Below are positions 6,513 through 14,651 of a stretch of 64,000 bases of DNA, in pieces. The first letter of the stretch is position 1. Every line of letters begins with the position of its first letter. The notes beneath the pieces were generated by a model that saw nothing but the letters and a program-made list of their open reading frames with translations, was not told the DNA's origin and searched no databases. The stretch comes from Elusimicrobiota bacterium (GTDB lineage Bacteria > Elusimicrobiota > Elusimicrobia > UBA1565 > UBA9628), in contig JACQAZ010000041.1 of the NCBI GenBank assembly GCA_016194705.1, positions 1-64,000 of the forward strand, read 5' to 3'. The translations under genes and the position numbers were made by a program.

Positions 6513-8015
6513 ATGACCATCCTGCGCGCCGAGAGGATCGTCAAGCGCTTCCCCGGCGTCACCGCGCTTTCCGGAGTCAGCTTCGAGCTGCGGCCGGGCG
6601 AGATCCACGCGCTGTGCGGCGAGAACGGCGCGGGCAAGTCGACCTTGATCAAGCTGCTATCCGGCATCCACCCTTACGGCTCTTACGAAGGCACGCTCGA
6701 GGTCGGCGGCAAGGAGGCGCGCTTCTCGTCCGTCGCGGACGCGGAAGGCGCCGGCATCGCGGTCATCTACCAAGAGTTGGCCCTGGTCCCGGAGATGACC
6801 GCCGCCGAGAACCTGTTCCTCGGCCGGGAACCGGTCCGGGGGGGATTGATCGACTGGCAGCGCATGCGCAAGGAGTCGCTCCGCCTTCTGGCCGGCTTCG
6901 GCCTCGACATCGATCCGAACGCTCCGACATCAAAGCTGGGCGTGGGCCAGCGCCAGCTTCTCGAAATCCTCAAAGCCCTTCGTAAGGAGCCCAAGATCCT
7001 CATCCTCGACGAGCCCACGGCGGCGCTCTCCGACACCGAGGTCGGCATCCTGCTCGCCAAGCTCCGCGAGCTGCGCGGCAGGGGTATCGCCTGCGTCTAC
7101 ATCTCTCACAAGCTCGAGGAGGTCTTCGCGGTCTGCGACCGGATCACGGTGCTGCGCGACGGCGCCGCGGTCACGACGCTGGAGGCGGCGAAGACGAGTT
7201 CGGCCGAGGTCATCCGGCACATGGTCGGCCGCGAGATCAAGGACCTGTTCCCGCGCAAATCCTGCGCGCCCGGCGAGACGCTGCTCGGCGTCGCGGGGCT
7301 TTGCGTCGCCGACGCCTCGGGCTCGCCGTACCTAGAGGACATTTCCTTCGAGGTCCGGGCCGGGGAGGTCCTTGGAATCGGCGGCCTCATGGGCGCCGGC
7401 CGCAGCGAACTCTTGATGCATCTCTTCGGCGCCTGGGGCAAAAGGATGGGCGGCGAGGTCAAGCTCGCCGGCCGCGCTCTGAGCCCCGGGAATCCGCGCG
7501 AGTCGATCTCGAAGGGCTTGGTCCTCGTCAGCGAGGACCGCCGCCGCTACGGCTTGGTGCTCGACAAGAGCGTCGGCTTCAACATGTCCTTGTCTTCGCT
7601 CAAGAAGTTCCTTCGCAAGGGGCTCATCGACCGGCACGCGGAGGCCGTCGCCAATCAGGGGTTCTCGAACTCGCTGCGCGTCAAAGCGCCGAGCCTCGAG
7701 GCCGTCGTCGGCGGGCTCTCCGGAGGCAACCAGCAGAAGGTCGTCATCGGCAAGGCGCTGATGACCGAGCCCAAGGTCGTCCTGCTCGACGAGCCGACCC
7801 GCGGCATCGATGTCGGCGCCAAGCAGGAGGTCTACGGGATCGTCAACGAGCTGACCGCGTCGGGCAAGGCCGTGATCCTCGTTTCGAGCGAACTGCCGGA
7901 GCTCATGGGGATGTCGGACCGCATCCTGATGCTCCACGAGGGCCGCGTCGGCGGGCGCTTCCCCTCCGGCGCCTCCGCGGAGGAGCTGCTGGCGGCCGCG
8001 CTGGGCAAGTCATGA
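6513..8015 (+). CDS. xylG: Xylose-type ABC transporter ATP-binding protein
   Basis: 500 residues with two fused ABC ATPase domains, as usual for monosaccharide importers of the XylG/RbsA/MglA class. Domain 1 has Walker A GENGAGKST, signature LGVGQRQLLEI and Walker B LILDEPTAAL. Domain 2 has a degenerate P-loop region GLMGAGRSEL, signature LSGGNQQKV and VVLLDEPTRGIDVG. It energises uptake through the permease whose ATG overlaps its TGA. Ribose or other pentoses remain possible substrates, but the binding protein favours xylose. Confidence 0.92.
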   Translation: MTILRAERIVKRFPGVTALSGVSFELRPGEIHALCGENGAGKSTLIKLLSGIHPYGSYEGTLEVGGKEARFSSVADAEGAGIAVIYQELALVPEMTAAENLFLGREPVRGGLIDWQRMRKESLRLLAGFGLDIDPNAPTSKLGVGQRQLLEILKALRKEPKILILDEPTAALSDTEVGILLAKLRELRGRGIACVYISHKLEEVFAVCDRITVLRDGAAVTTLEAAKTSSAEVIRHMVGREIKDLFPRKSCAPGETLLGVAGLCVADASGSPYLEDISFEVRAGEVLGIGGLMGAGRSELLMHLFGAWGKRMGGEVKLAGRALSPGNPRESISKGLVLVSEDRRRYGLVLDKSVGFNMSLSSLKKFLRKGLIDRHAEAVANQGFSNSLRVKAPSLEAVVGGLSGGNQQKVVIGKALMTEPKVVLLDEPTRGIDVGAKQEVYGIVNELTASGKAVILVSSELPELMGMSDRILMLHEGRVGGRFPSGASAEELLAAALGKS

Positions 8016-9136
8016 CGGCGCACAAAGGCTGGCGCGATTTCTCGATGGTCTTCGCGCTCGCGGGGATCGCGGGCTTCTTCGCGCTCAGTTCGCCGCAGTT
8101 CCTGGGCTCGCGCAATCTCTCGATGCTCGCCATCGAGCTCTCCATCACCGCGACCTTGGCGCTCGGGATGCTGCTCGTGATCCTGCCGGGGCAGATCGAC
8201 CTTTCCGCGGGCTCGGGCGTCGGACTCTTGGGGGGCATCGCGAGCGTGCTCATCTTCTCGCACGGCTGGCCCGCGCCGCTGGCCATGCTGGCCAGCCTCG
8301 TGCTGGGCATCGTCGTCTGGTACGCCATGGGCAGCGTCGTCGTGCGCGAGCGCATGCCCTCTTTCATCATCACGCTCGGCGGCCTGCTCGTTTTCAAAGG
8401 CTTGTTTTGGCTCGTGATCAACAACCGGACCGTGCCGGTCACCGCGGGCGCCGGTTCGAACCTCTATTCCTTGCTGACGACCTATTATCTTCCGCGGCCG
8501 CTGGGCTTCGCCCTCGCGCTGGCCTGCGCGGCGGGCTGGGGCTGGCTGAGATATCAGGACCGCAAGGAACGGCTCGAAAACGGTCTCGAGGCCGAGGACG
8601 GTGAAGTCTGTTTCTTGAAGTCCTTTATCACGGCACAGCTGGTCTTTCTCTTCGCCGTCGTCGCCAACCAGTTCCGCGGCGTGCCGCTGCCTTTCGTCAT
8701 CCTGGGCCTCGTGGCGGCATGCGTCACCGTGCTGACCGAGCACACGCCGTTCGGCCGGCATCTCTACGCGATCGGCGGCAACGAGGAGGCCGCGGTCGTT
8801 TCGGGAATACCCGTCGAGCGGACCGTGATCACGGCCTTCGCGATCATGGGCGCGATCGTGGCCGTCACGGGCTTCATGCAGACCGCCTACGCCGGCGCCT
8901 CGACCACCACGGTCGGAGACCTCATGGAGCTCGACGCGGTGGCGGCCTGCGTGATCGGCGGGACGAGCCTCAAAGGGGGCCGCGGCACGGCCTTCGGCGT
9001 CCTCTTCGGCGCGCTCATCATGGCGACTTTGCTCAACGGGATGACCTTGCTCGCGGTCGCGCCCGAGTTCAAGTACATCGCGCGCGGCGCGGTGCTGGCC
9101 CTGGCGGTGTGGCTGGATGTGCGTCTTTCGCGCTAG
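8012..9136 (+). CDS. xylH: Xylose-type ABC transporter permease
   Basis: A 374-residue inner-membrane protein of the BPD_transp_2 family with about ten hydrophobic segments. LVILPGQIDLSAGSGVGLLG is the family's diagnostic substrate-channel stretch, and AIGGNEEAAVVSGIPVERT is the cytoplasmic coupling loop that contacts the ATPase. An ATGA overlap with xylG indicates translational coupling. Its end overlaps the following secreted glycosidase-like gene by 20 nt, so all four genes probably form one operon. Confidence 0.92.
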   Translation: MTAHKGWRDFSMVFALAGIAGFFALSSPQFLGSRNLSMLAIELSITATLALGMLLVILPGQIDLSAGSGVGLLGGIASVLIFSHGWPAPLAMLASLVLGIVVWYAMGSVVVRERMPSFIITLGGLLVFKGLFWLVINNRTVPVTAGAGSNLYSLLTTYYLPRPLGFALALACAAGWGWLRYQDRKERLENGLEAEDGEVCFLKSFITAQLVFLFAVVANQFRGVPLPFVILGLVAACVTVLTEHTPFGRHLYAIGGNEEAAVVSGIPVERTVITAFAIMGAIVAVTGFMQTAYAGASTTTVGDLMELDAVAACVIGGTSLKGGRGTAFGVLFGALIMATLLNGMTLLAVAPEFKYIARGAVLALAVWLDVRLSR

Positions 9137-10268
9137 CCTTCTTGCCGTCCTGCTCGCGGCGCCCTCGATGGCGGCCGAGCGGCCGCTCCTGGGTGCCAGC
9201 GTCTACGGCGGCATGGCCGGCTTCAAGGACGAACAGCTCGTGCTCTTAAGCGCCGAGGGCTTCAAGCTCGTCTCCTTCGTGCCGACTTACCCCTACATCG
9301 ACCTCAACCGCGTCGATTTCTCCGGCGGCCCGTCGTGGAAGAACGTCGAGGACGCGATCACCTTGGCCCTGTATTCCGGCTTCACCGTGGTGCTCAAGCC
9401 CCACCTCGATCCAGCGGCCTACATCGGCGGCTACACGCCGCCCGAGTCCGTCGTCCATAGCTGGCGCATGGACTGCGGCTGGCGCGGCTACTTCGACGTG
9501 GACCCCGATTCCGCGGACTACCGGGCGCTGGTCCTTCACATGCTGGAGTCGCTCAAGGGCGCCCTCGAGCGGCAGAAAAGCCCCGCCCCGCCGATCCGCT
9601 TCGAGCTCGGCGCCGAGCTCATGAACTCGACGGTCTATTCCCCCGGGCGCTGGGCGGAGCTGCTCGACTACGCCAAGAAGGAGCGCAAGCGCCTCGGGCT
9701 CGAGGGAAGGGTCCTGCTGTCGCACAACTTCGAGCATCATATCGAGATGCCGACCGATGCGGTCTCGCGGATGACTCCCGAGGGCCGCAAGGACCTGGCG
9801 CGCTACATCAAGGGTCTCGACGCGCTCGCCTTGTCGCAGTACATGGACCTGACCGCGGCCGTGCCGCAGGCCGAAAGGGACAAGCGCCTGCCTGACGCGG
9901 CTGAAGTCGCCTCGGCTTTCCAAATTCACGAGGCGGACTTCCGCGAGAAGGTCTTGCAGGGGATGCTCGGGCTCAAGGCCGCGGAGATCCCTCCGATCCA
10001 CATCGGCGAGTTCGGCGTGGGCACCGGCGGATTGAAGTCTCCCAACCTCTGGGCGGGTGAGCTGACCCCCGACAAAGAAAAGGCGCTCGACGAGCAGATC
10101 GCGCTCGGCCACGCAGGCCTCGCGCGCTACCTGGAGTCGGGCAAGGGTCCGCCGACCGCTTCGCTGTGGACCGTCGGCCGCCACTTCGACGTCTTCGGCT
10201 GGGGGAATCCAGCCTACCTCATCCCGGCCGCCGCCGAGGCCGACCGGGCCTATCTCAAGGCGCGCTGA
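9117..10268 (+). CDS. Secreted glycoside hydrolase-like TIM-barrel protein
   Basis: A 383-residue protein with a signal peptide (cleavage near SMAAERP, about residue 20). The (beta/alpha)8-type layout has acidic candidates at strand ends: FELGAELMNST (about residue 165, acid/base Glu) and HIGEFGVGTGG (about residue 301, nucleophile Glu), as in clan GH-A enzymes. A WRMDCGWRGYFDVD stretch could line the glycan cleft. It overlaps xylH and is convergent with an acetyl-xylan-esterase-like gene, so hydrolysis of xylan- or mannan-type oligosaccharides before import is likely. The GH family is not certain; GH113-like is one candidate. Confidence 0.7.
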   Translation: MCVFRASLLAVLLAAPSMAAERPLLGASVYGGMAGFKDEQLVLLSAEGFKLVSFVPTYPYIDLNRVDFSGGPSWKNVEDAITLALYSGFTVVLKPHLDPAAYIGGYTPPESVVHSWRMDCGWRGYFDVDPDSADYRALVLHMLESLKGALERQKSPAPPIRFELGAELMNSTVYSPGRWAELLDYAKKERKRLGLEGRVLLSHNFEHHIEMPTDAVSRMTPEGRKDLARYIKGLDALALSQYMDLTAAVPQAERDKRLPDAAEVASAFQIHEADFREKVLQGMLGLKAAEIPPIHIGEFGVGTGGLKSPNLWAGELTPDKEKALDEQIALGHAGLARYLESGKGPPTASLWTVGRHFDVFGWGNPAYLIPAAAEADRAYLKAR

Positions 10269-11217
10269 GCCGCCCGGCCAGAAAGACCGACATCGCCTCC
10301 CAACGCGCGGCGTTCTCGTCGCCGTGGTCGGCCTGGGGGTATTCCTTGAGGCGCTTCTGGCGGCTGGCGATGCGCGCGTAGACCGCCTTGACTCCCTCGG
10401 GCGGGCAGGTCCGGTCCTTGAGCCCGACCTGGACCAGCGCCGGGACCTTGATCCTTTCGGCGACGTCGAGCGCGTCGAAGTAGGAGAGCGTCTTCATGAC
10501 GGCCGCGCGCTCCGCCGGGTGCTCCTCGATGTAGCGCCGCACCGCGGCGTAGGGCGGCTGCGGAGCGGCCAGGGAGGTCTCCCAGGAGCTCAGGAAGGGA
10601 AAATCCGCCGCCACGGCCGCGACGCGCGCGTCGAGGCCGGCGGCGAGCAAGGAGAGCCCCCCGCCTTGGCTGGCGCCCATGGCGGCGATGCGCTTGGGGT
10701 CCACCTCCGGGCGTTTGGCGAGGAAGTCGAGCCCGCGCAGGGCGTGCGAAACGATCTCGCGGTACACGTAGGTCCGGGGACTGCCGATGCCCGAGAGGAT
10801 GTACCAGGAGTTCTCCAAGGGGTAGCTCGAACGGTCGACCTCGAAGCCGCGGCCCTGATAGGCGAGCGCCGCGAAGCCTTTCCTGGCCAAGCCGATGGGA
10901 GGCTCGACCGCGCCTTGCGAGTACCAGGGGCTGATGAGGATCGCCGGGTAGACTCCGTCCCGCGCGGGCCGGCAGTAACGGGCGTGGACGACGACTTTGT
11001 TGAGGCTCACGTAGCTGGCCTTGAAGCAGGAAATCTCCCCGTCGCTGTGAGCCGGGTCGGGATCCAGGCGCGGCTCCAAGGGCAGCGACGCGAGCTTCCT
11101 GCGCGCGTCGCCCCAGAACGCGTCGAAGTCCTTGGGTCGCGGCGAGGCGGCCCAAGAAGCCTCCGCCAACAGGACCAGCACGATCGCGTTGAGGAGTTTG
11201 GAGCGCATCGCCTCCAT
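10255..11217 (-). CDS. Secreted CE7-type acetyl xylan esterase / deacetylase
   Basis: A 320-residue alpha/beta hydrolase with a signal peptide (about residues 1-23). AXE1-family features are FDAFWGDARRKL at the start of the mature protein, the nucleophile elbow GASQGGG (Ser about residue 190), DFPFLSSWE, the acid in GLKDRTCPPEG, and the catalytic His in QADHGDEN. CE7 enzymes remove acetyl groups from xylo-oligosaccharides or cephalosporins. Next to xylFGH and a secreted glycosidase, the xylo-oligosaccharide role is favoured. The start may be the ATG at 11217 or at 11208. The 3' end overlaps the convergent glycosidase gene by 14 nt. Confidence 0.85.
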   Translation of the reverse strand: MEAMRSKLLNAIVLVLLAEASWAASPRPKDFDAFWGDARRKLASLPLEPRLDPDPAHSDGEISCFKASYVSLNKVVVHARYCRPARDGVYPAILISPWYSQGAVEPPIGLARKGFAALAYQGRGFEVDRSSYPLENSWYILSGIGSPRTYVYREIVSHALRGLDFLAKRPEVDPKRIAAMGASQGGGLSLLAAGLDARVAAVAADFPFLSSWETSLAAPQPPYAAVRRYIEEHPAERAAVMKTLSYFDALDVAERIKVPALVQVGLKDRTCPPEGVKAVYARIASRQKRLKEYPQADHGDENAARWEAMSVFLAGRLSAP

Positions 11218-11240
11218 TGTACTACGAAACCGCGGGGGGC

Positions 11241-11269
11241 TTGCGCTTTCGTTGCCGAGGTGTTATACT
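11241..11269 (+). promoter_or_regulatory. Promoter of small RNA copy 3
   Basis: TTGCGC (11241-11246), a 17-bp spacer and an extended -10, TGT-TATACT (11264-11269). Predicted +1 is about 11276, 13 nt before TCGAA as in copy 2. Confidence 0.75.
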
Positions 11270-11275
11270 CCCAAC

Positions 11276-11351
11276 AGCCGAGACGTTATCGAACCTGAGA
11301 CCAGAAATGTCAGGACCGCCCCCGACGAGTTGATCGTCGGGGTTTGTGTTT
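11276..11351 (+). ncRNA. Structured small RNA, copy 3
   Basis: TCGAACC (11289-11295), helix CCTG (11294-11297) / CAGG (11311-11314) around agaccagaaatgt, GGACC, then a 9-bp stem CCCCGACGA/TCGTCGGGG (11320-11342) and TTTGTGTTT. The downstream gene is convergent, so this copy cannot be the leader of a coding mRNA and must be a free RNA. Together with the other copies it defines a family of about 75 nt with a conserved loop, a covarying first helix and a freely varying terminator stem. Confidence 0.75.
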
Positions 11352-11358
11352 CCGGGAG

Positions 11359-11796
11359 TCAATGTCCGAACCAGCGCGGGATCCAGACGCAGGCCGCGGT
11401 GATCGCCGCGGTCCACCAGGCCAACCCCAAGAAGATCGGAACGCCTACCTTCCGCTGGGGCACCCGCGCGTAGCGCATCAGCGCCATCACGAGCCAGGGC
11501 CCGATGATGGGGGCCAATAGAAAAGTGGGCCAGAACGCGCCCTTCGACGCCATGAGCCGTTCAACGCGGGGGCTGCGCTTCTTCGCGAGCTGGGCTCTAA
11601 ACAGGCGCCAGCCCAGCAGGCGGCTCCAAGCGGCGTCGACGAAGATCACTTGGGCGTACGACAGCGGCATGCCGACGGCCAGCGCGAGCCACGGGCTGTA
11701 CTTGAGCTCGAAGAGGGCGAACGGGATCGCGATGAGGACGCCGCCGAACGGATTGACGGCCATGGCGACGAAGGCGAGGTCGCCCGCCGAGGGCAC
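11359..11796 (-). CDS. Small integral membrane protein (putative small multidrug export family)
   Basis: 145 residues with about four hydrophobic helices: AVNPFGGVLIAIPFALFELK, WLALAVGMPLSYAQVIFVDA, AFWPTFLLAPIIGPWLVMAL and IFLGLAWWTAAITAACVWI. The length and layout fit the putative small multi-drug export family, whose function is poorly established. The GTG start is 4 nt from the stop of the DUF167 gene, so the two are co-transcribed. The small RNA at 11276 ends just past its 3' end on the other strand. Confidence 0.6.
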   Translation of the reverse strand: MPSAGDLAFVAMAVNPFGGVLIAIPFALFELKYSPWLALAVGMPLSYAQVIFVDAAWSRLLGWRLFRAQLAKKRSPRVERLMASKGAFWPTFLLAPIIGPWLVMALMRYARVPQRKVGVPIFLGLAWWTAAITAACVWIPRWFGH

Positions 11797-11800
11797 CGCG

Positions 11801-12034
11801 TCAGCTCCCGCCGAGCACGGTCACGATCTTCGAGGGCGACGAGGCGCCCTTGACGATGCGCAGGCGCTTGGCCTCGACGCACAGCTCGCGGGCCAGCAGC
11901 AGCAGCACCGCCGAGTTGGCTTTTCCATTTTCGGCCTTGGCGCGGACCCACACCTCGTAGGAGTCGGGGCCTCGACGGTCGATCCGGTCTTCCCGGGACG
12001 CGGGATGCGCTTTCACCTTGAACAGGGCCGCCAC
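11801..12034 (-). CDS. DUF167/YggU family protein
   Basis: A 77-residue protein of the conserved YggU/DUF167 family. FKVKAHPASREDRI, VWVRAKAENGKANSAVL (the GKAN signature) and LRIVKGASSPSKIVTV follow the family pattern across its whole length. These small alpha/beta proteins occur widely, often beside yggT-like membrane genes, and their function is unknown. It is upstream in a two-gene operon with the membrane protein at 11359. Confidence 0.88.
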   Translation of the reverse strand: MAALFKVKAHPASREDRIDRRGPDSYEVWVRAKAENGKANSAVLLLLARELCVEAKRLRIVKGASSPSKIVTVLGGS

Positions 12035-12070
12035 GGCGCCAGTCTACCATAATCGTCATTTTGGTAACAT

Positions 12071-14095
12071 GTGAGCCGGAGAATGAAAAGGAATTGGATC
12101 GTCGCGGCGATCCTTGGCGTCGTGTGTCTAACGATCGTCGTCCATCGGGTCGTAGGGCCGGGTTCCTTCCGCTTCCATCCGAAGGCCAGCCCCAAATCCT
12201 CGCTCCAAGGACTTTTGGTCGAGGCCGCGGCTCGGGGCGACGCGTCGGCGCTCAAGCATCTGCTCGACGCAGGGGCGACCCTCGGCGGCAGGGACGCTGC
12301 TGGGCGAACGGCTTTGATCGCGGCCGCAGAAGCCGGCCGCGGCGAGGTCGTCAACGATCTTTTGGAGCGTGGGGCCGAGGTTGACTCGCAGGATCTTCAC
12401 TCCCGGACGGCGCTCTTCGTTGCCTCGGAGGAGGGAAAGACTGAGATCGTCAAGCTTCTGTTGAAGAAAGGCGCCAAGCTCGAGACCGTTGACGCGCGCA
12501 AGCGCACGCCGCTCTTGGCCGCGGCCGCCGCAGGCCAGACCGCCGCGGTCCAAGCTTTGGTCAAGGCCGGCGCGAACATCGAGGCCAAGGAGGAGCGCGG
12601 CTGGACTCCTCTCATGATCACCTCGGCCGACGGCCACACGACCACCGCGCTCGAGCTCCTCGCCCACGGCGCCAAGGTCGACGCCAAGGACGGCGACGGC
12701 TTCACGCCGCTGATGATCGCGGGACAGGACGGCCACGCCGAGACCGCGCTCGCGCTGCTCTCGAAAGGAGCCGACCTGCGCGCTGTCAACAAGAAGGGCG
12801 AGGACGTCCTGAAGGTCGTCGCCCTCAAAGGCCAGGACGGCGTGGCGCGCGCTCTCAAGGCCGCGGGGCCCGGCGGCTCGCAAAGGGAAGGCCCGGTGAC
12901 GCCGAAGCCCGAAGCCCTGCGGCTGTCCAGCCGCAATGAGCCCGAGCTGCTCAAGGCCGCAGCACTCGGGCAGACCGACCGGGTCAAAGCGCTGCTCTCC
13001 AAGGGCGCCAGCGCCGAAGAGGTCAACTCGTTCGGACAGACCGCGCTGATCGCCGCCGCCGAGAACGGGCGCCTCGAGACCATGCGCGTGCTCATGGACT
13101 TCGGCGCCCAGCTCGAGGCGCGCGCCAAGCGCGGCGGGGCGGCGCTCATGGGCGTGCCGCTCGTCGAGCGGCCGGGGGCCGCGCCGGCGCCCTCCAAGGC
13201 CGTGCCCGAGCCGGTCAACGCCAAGGGCCAGACCGCGCTGATGGCGGCCGCGGCGTCCGGCCAGGCCGAGGCGCTCGCCCTTCTGCTCGCCAAAGGGGCC
13301 AAGCTCGACGCCAACGACGACGCGGGACAGACTGCGCTCATGTACGCCGCCGCGGGCGGGCGGCTCAAAGCCGTCGAGGCCCTGCTCGCGGCCAAGGCCA
13401 AGCCCGACGCCGCGGAGTCTCACGGCTGGACCGCGCTCATGCTGGCCGCCGCGCGCGGCAAAGCGGACGCGGTCAAGCTTCTCCTCGAGAAGGGAGCCTC
13501 GGCCGACATTCCAAACTCAAAGGGGCAGACGGCCTTGATGCTCGCCGCGGCCCAAGGACAGGAAGCGGTCGCCGAGTCTCTGCTCGCCAAGGGCTCCTGG
13601 ATCGAGACGCGCGACCAAAACGGCCAGACCGCGCTCATGTACGCGGTGGCCAACGGCCGCACCGGCGTCGTCAAGGCGCTGGTCGCGCGCGAGGCGCACC
13701 TGGAGGCGCGCTCGGCTCAGGGCCTCAGCGTTCTGATGGCCGCGGCGCAGGCGGGCCAGACCGAAGTCCTTGCGGCCTTGCTCCAGAGCAAGAGGACCAA
13801 TGTCGAGGCCAGGACCGCCGACGGCGTCACCGCCCTGATGTACGCCTGCGCCGGCGGGCACGCGGATTCGGCGAAGCTCCTGGTCGACCGCGGGGCCAAT
13901 CTCGAGGCCAAGGAGAACAACGGCTGGACCGCGCTGATGATCGCGGCGGCCAAGGGCCGGGCCGATGCTGTCAAGCTTCTGCTGAGCCGCGGCGCCGACG
14001 CGAAGGCCGCGGCCCAGGACGGGAAAACCGCGGCCCAACTGGCCGAGGCGGCGGGCCATCCCGAGGTCGCCAAGCTGTTTTCCGCTCCCCGCTAG
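12071..14095 (+). CDS. Large ankyrin-repeat protein with N-terminal membrane anchor
   Basis: 674 residues. An N-terminal hydrophobic segment (WIVAAILGVVCLTIVV, about residues 8-23 from the GTG) is followed by roughly 16 ankyrin repeats of the G-TALMxAAxxG type in two blocks, separated by a non-repeat Pro/Arg linker (about residues 270-295) and a degenerate repeat near 360. The ankyrin array would be exported or face the periplasm if the segment is a signal anchor. Ankyrin domains bind proteins; the partner is unknown. The start is the GTG at 12071 or the ATG at 12083. High internal similarity between repeats suggests recent duplication. The 3' end overlaps the convergent zinc-ribbon gene by 4 nt. 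Confidence 0.85.
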   Translation: MSRRMKRNWIVAAILGVVCLTIVVHRVVGPGSFRFHPKASPKSSLQGLLVEAAARGDASALKHLLDAGATLGGRDAAGRTALIAAAEAGRGEVVNDLLERGAEVDSQDLHSRTALFVASEEGKTEIVKLLLKKGAKLETVDARKRTPLLAAAAAGQTAAVQALVKAGANIEAKEERGWTPLMITSADGHTTTALELLAHGAKVDAKDGDGFTPLMIAGQDGHAETALALLSKGADLRAVNKKGEDVLKVVALKGQDGVARALKAAGPGGSQREGPVTPKPEALRLSSRNEPELLKAAALGQTDRVKALLSKGASAEEVNSFGQTALIAAAENGRLETMRVLMDFGAQLEARAKRGGAALMGVPLVERPGAAPAPSKAVPEPVNAKGQTALMAAAASGQAEALALLLAKGAKLDANDDAGQTALMYAAAGGRLKAVEALLAAKAKPDAAESHGWTALMLAAARGKADAVKLLLEKGASADIPNSKGQTALMLAAAQGQEAVAESLLAKGSWIETRDQNGQTALMYAVANGRTGVVKALVAREAHLEARSAQGLSVLMAAAQAGQTEVLAALLQSKRTNVEARTADGVTALMYACAGGHADSAKLLVDRGANLEAKENNGWTALMIAAAKGRADAVKLLLSRGADAKAAAQDGKTAAQLAEAAGHPEVAKLFSAPR

Positions 14096-14598
14096 TAGGG
14101 GCTGCGGCGAACCATCAGGAACAAGAACCAGAGGGCGGCGCACAACACCATCAACATGAACCCCCAACGGCGGCGCGAGCGGACCCCGGGCGTGACGAGC
14201 CGCGCGCCGCACCGGCGGCAGACCGCGTGGTCACGCGTCACCTCGACGACCGGACCGCCGCAATCGGGGCACTTCCCGTCGCTCGGGCGTTCGCCGGACG
14301 GCTGCCCAGGACTCGCGGAGAGCGCCGGCGCCCCCTCGAGCGAGGCCCCGCACTGGTCGCAGAACAGGGAATCGTCGCCGGCCTCGTTGGAGCTGCCGCA
14401 TTTGGGGCAGCTCAGGACGGTTGCGGGAGCCGGCGGGGAGGGGTCGAGTCGGCGCTTTCGCGCCTCCTCGGTCTCGAGCTTGGCCCCGCAGGAGAGACAG
14501 ACCCCCTCGCCGGGCGAGGTCTCGCCGATCCAGCCGCCGCACTCAGGGCACTTGTCGGCGTCGGGCTGAGGCTCGGGGTCCTCGGGAGCGGGCTCCAT
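14092..14598 (-). CDS. Triple zinc-ribbon protein with C-terminal membrane anchor
   Basis: 168 residues with three CxxC...CxxC zinc ribbons: CPECGG/CLSCGA, CPKCGS/CDQCGA and CPDCGG/CRRCGA. They are separated by Pro-rich linkers and followed by one C-terminal transmembrane helix (FMLMVLCAALWFLFLMV). This tail-anchored topology places the ribbons in the cytoplasm, as in many uncharacterised double-zinc-ribbon proteins. The function is unknown. A related one-ribbon, tail-anchored protein lies at 52768-53247. Confidence 0.75.
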   Translation of the reverse strand: MEPAPEDPEPQPDADKCPECGGWIGETSPGEGVCLSCGAKLETEEARKRRLDPSPPAPATVLSCPKCGSSNEAGDDSLFCDQCGASLEGAPALSASPGQPSGERPSDGKCPDCGGPVVEVTRDHAVCRRCGARLVTPGVRSRRRWGFMLMVLCAALWFLFLMVRRSPY

Positions 14599-14651
14599 CC
14601 TTCAGCAAGAATAGCTCCCGCGCGGCGGCGCGTCAAGGCCGCTCAGCCCGC

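Noticed and set aside
12128..13423. A 431-residue minus-strand ORF
   Set aside because: It is the shadow of the ankyrin gene; its composition is Arg/Gly-rich without domains, while the plus strand has perfect ankyrin repeats.
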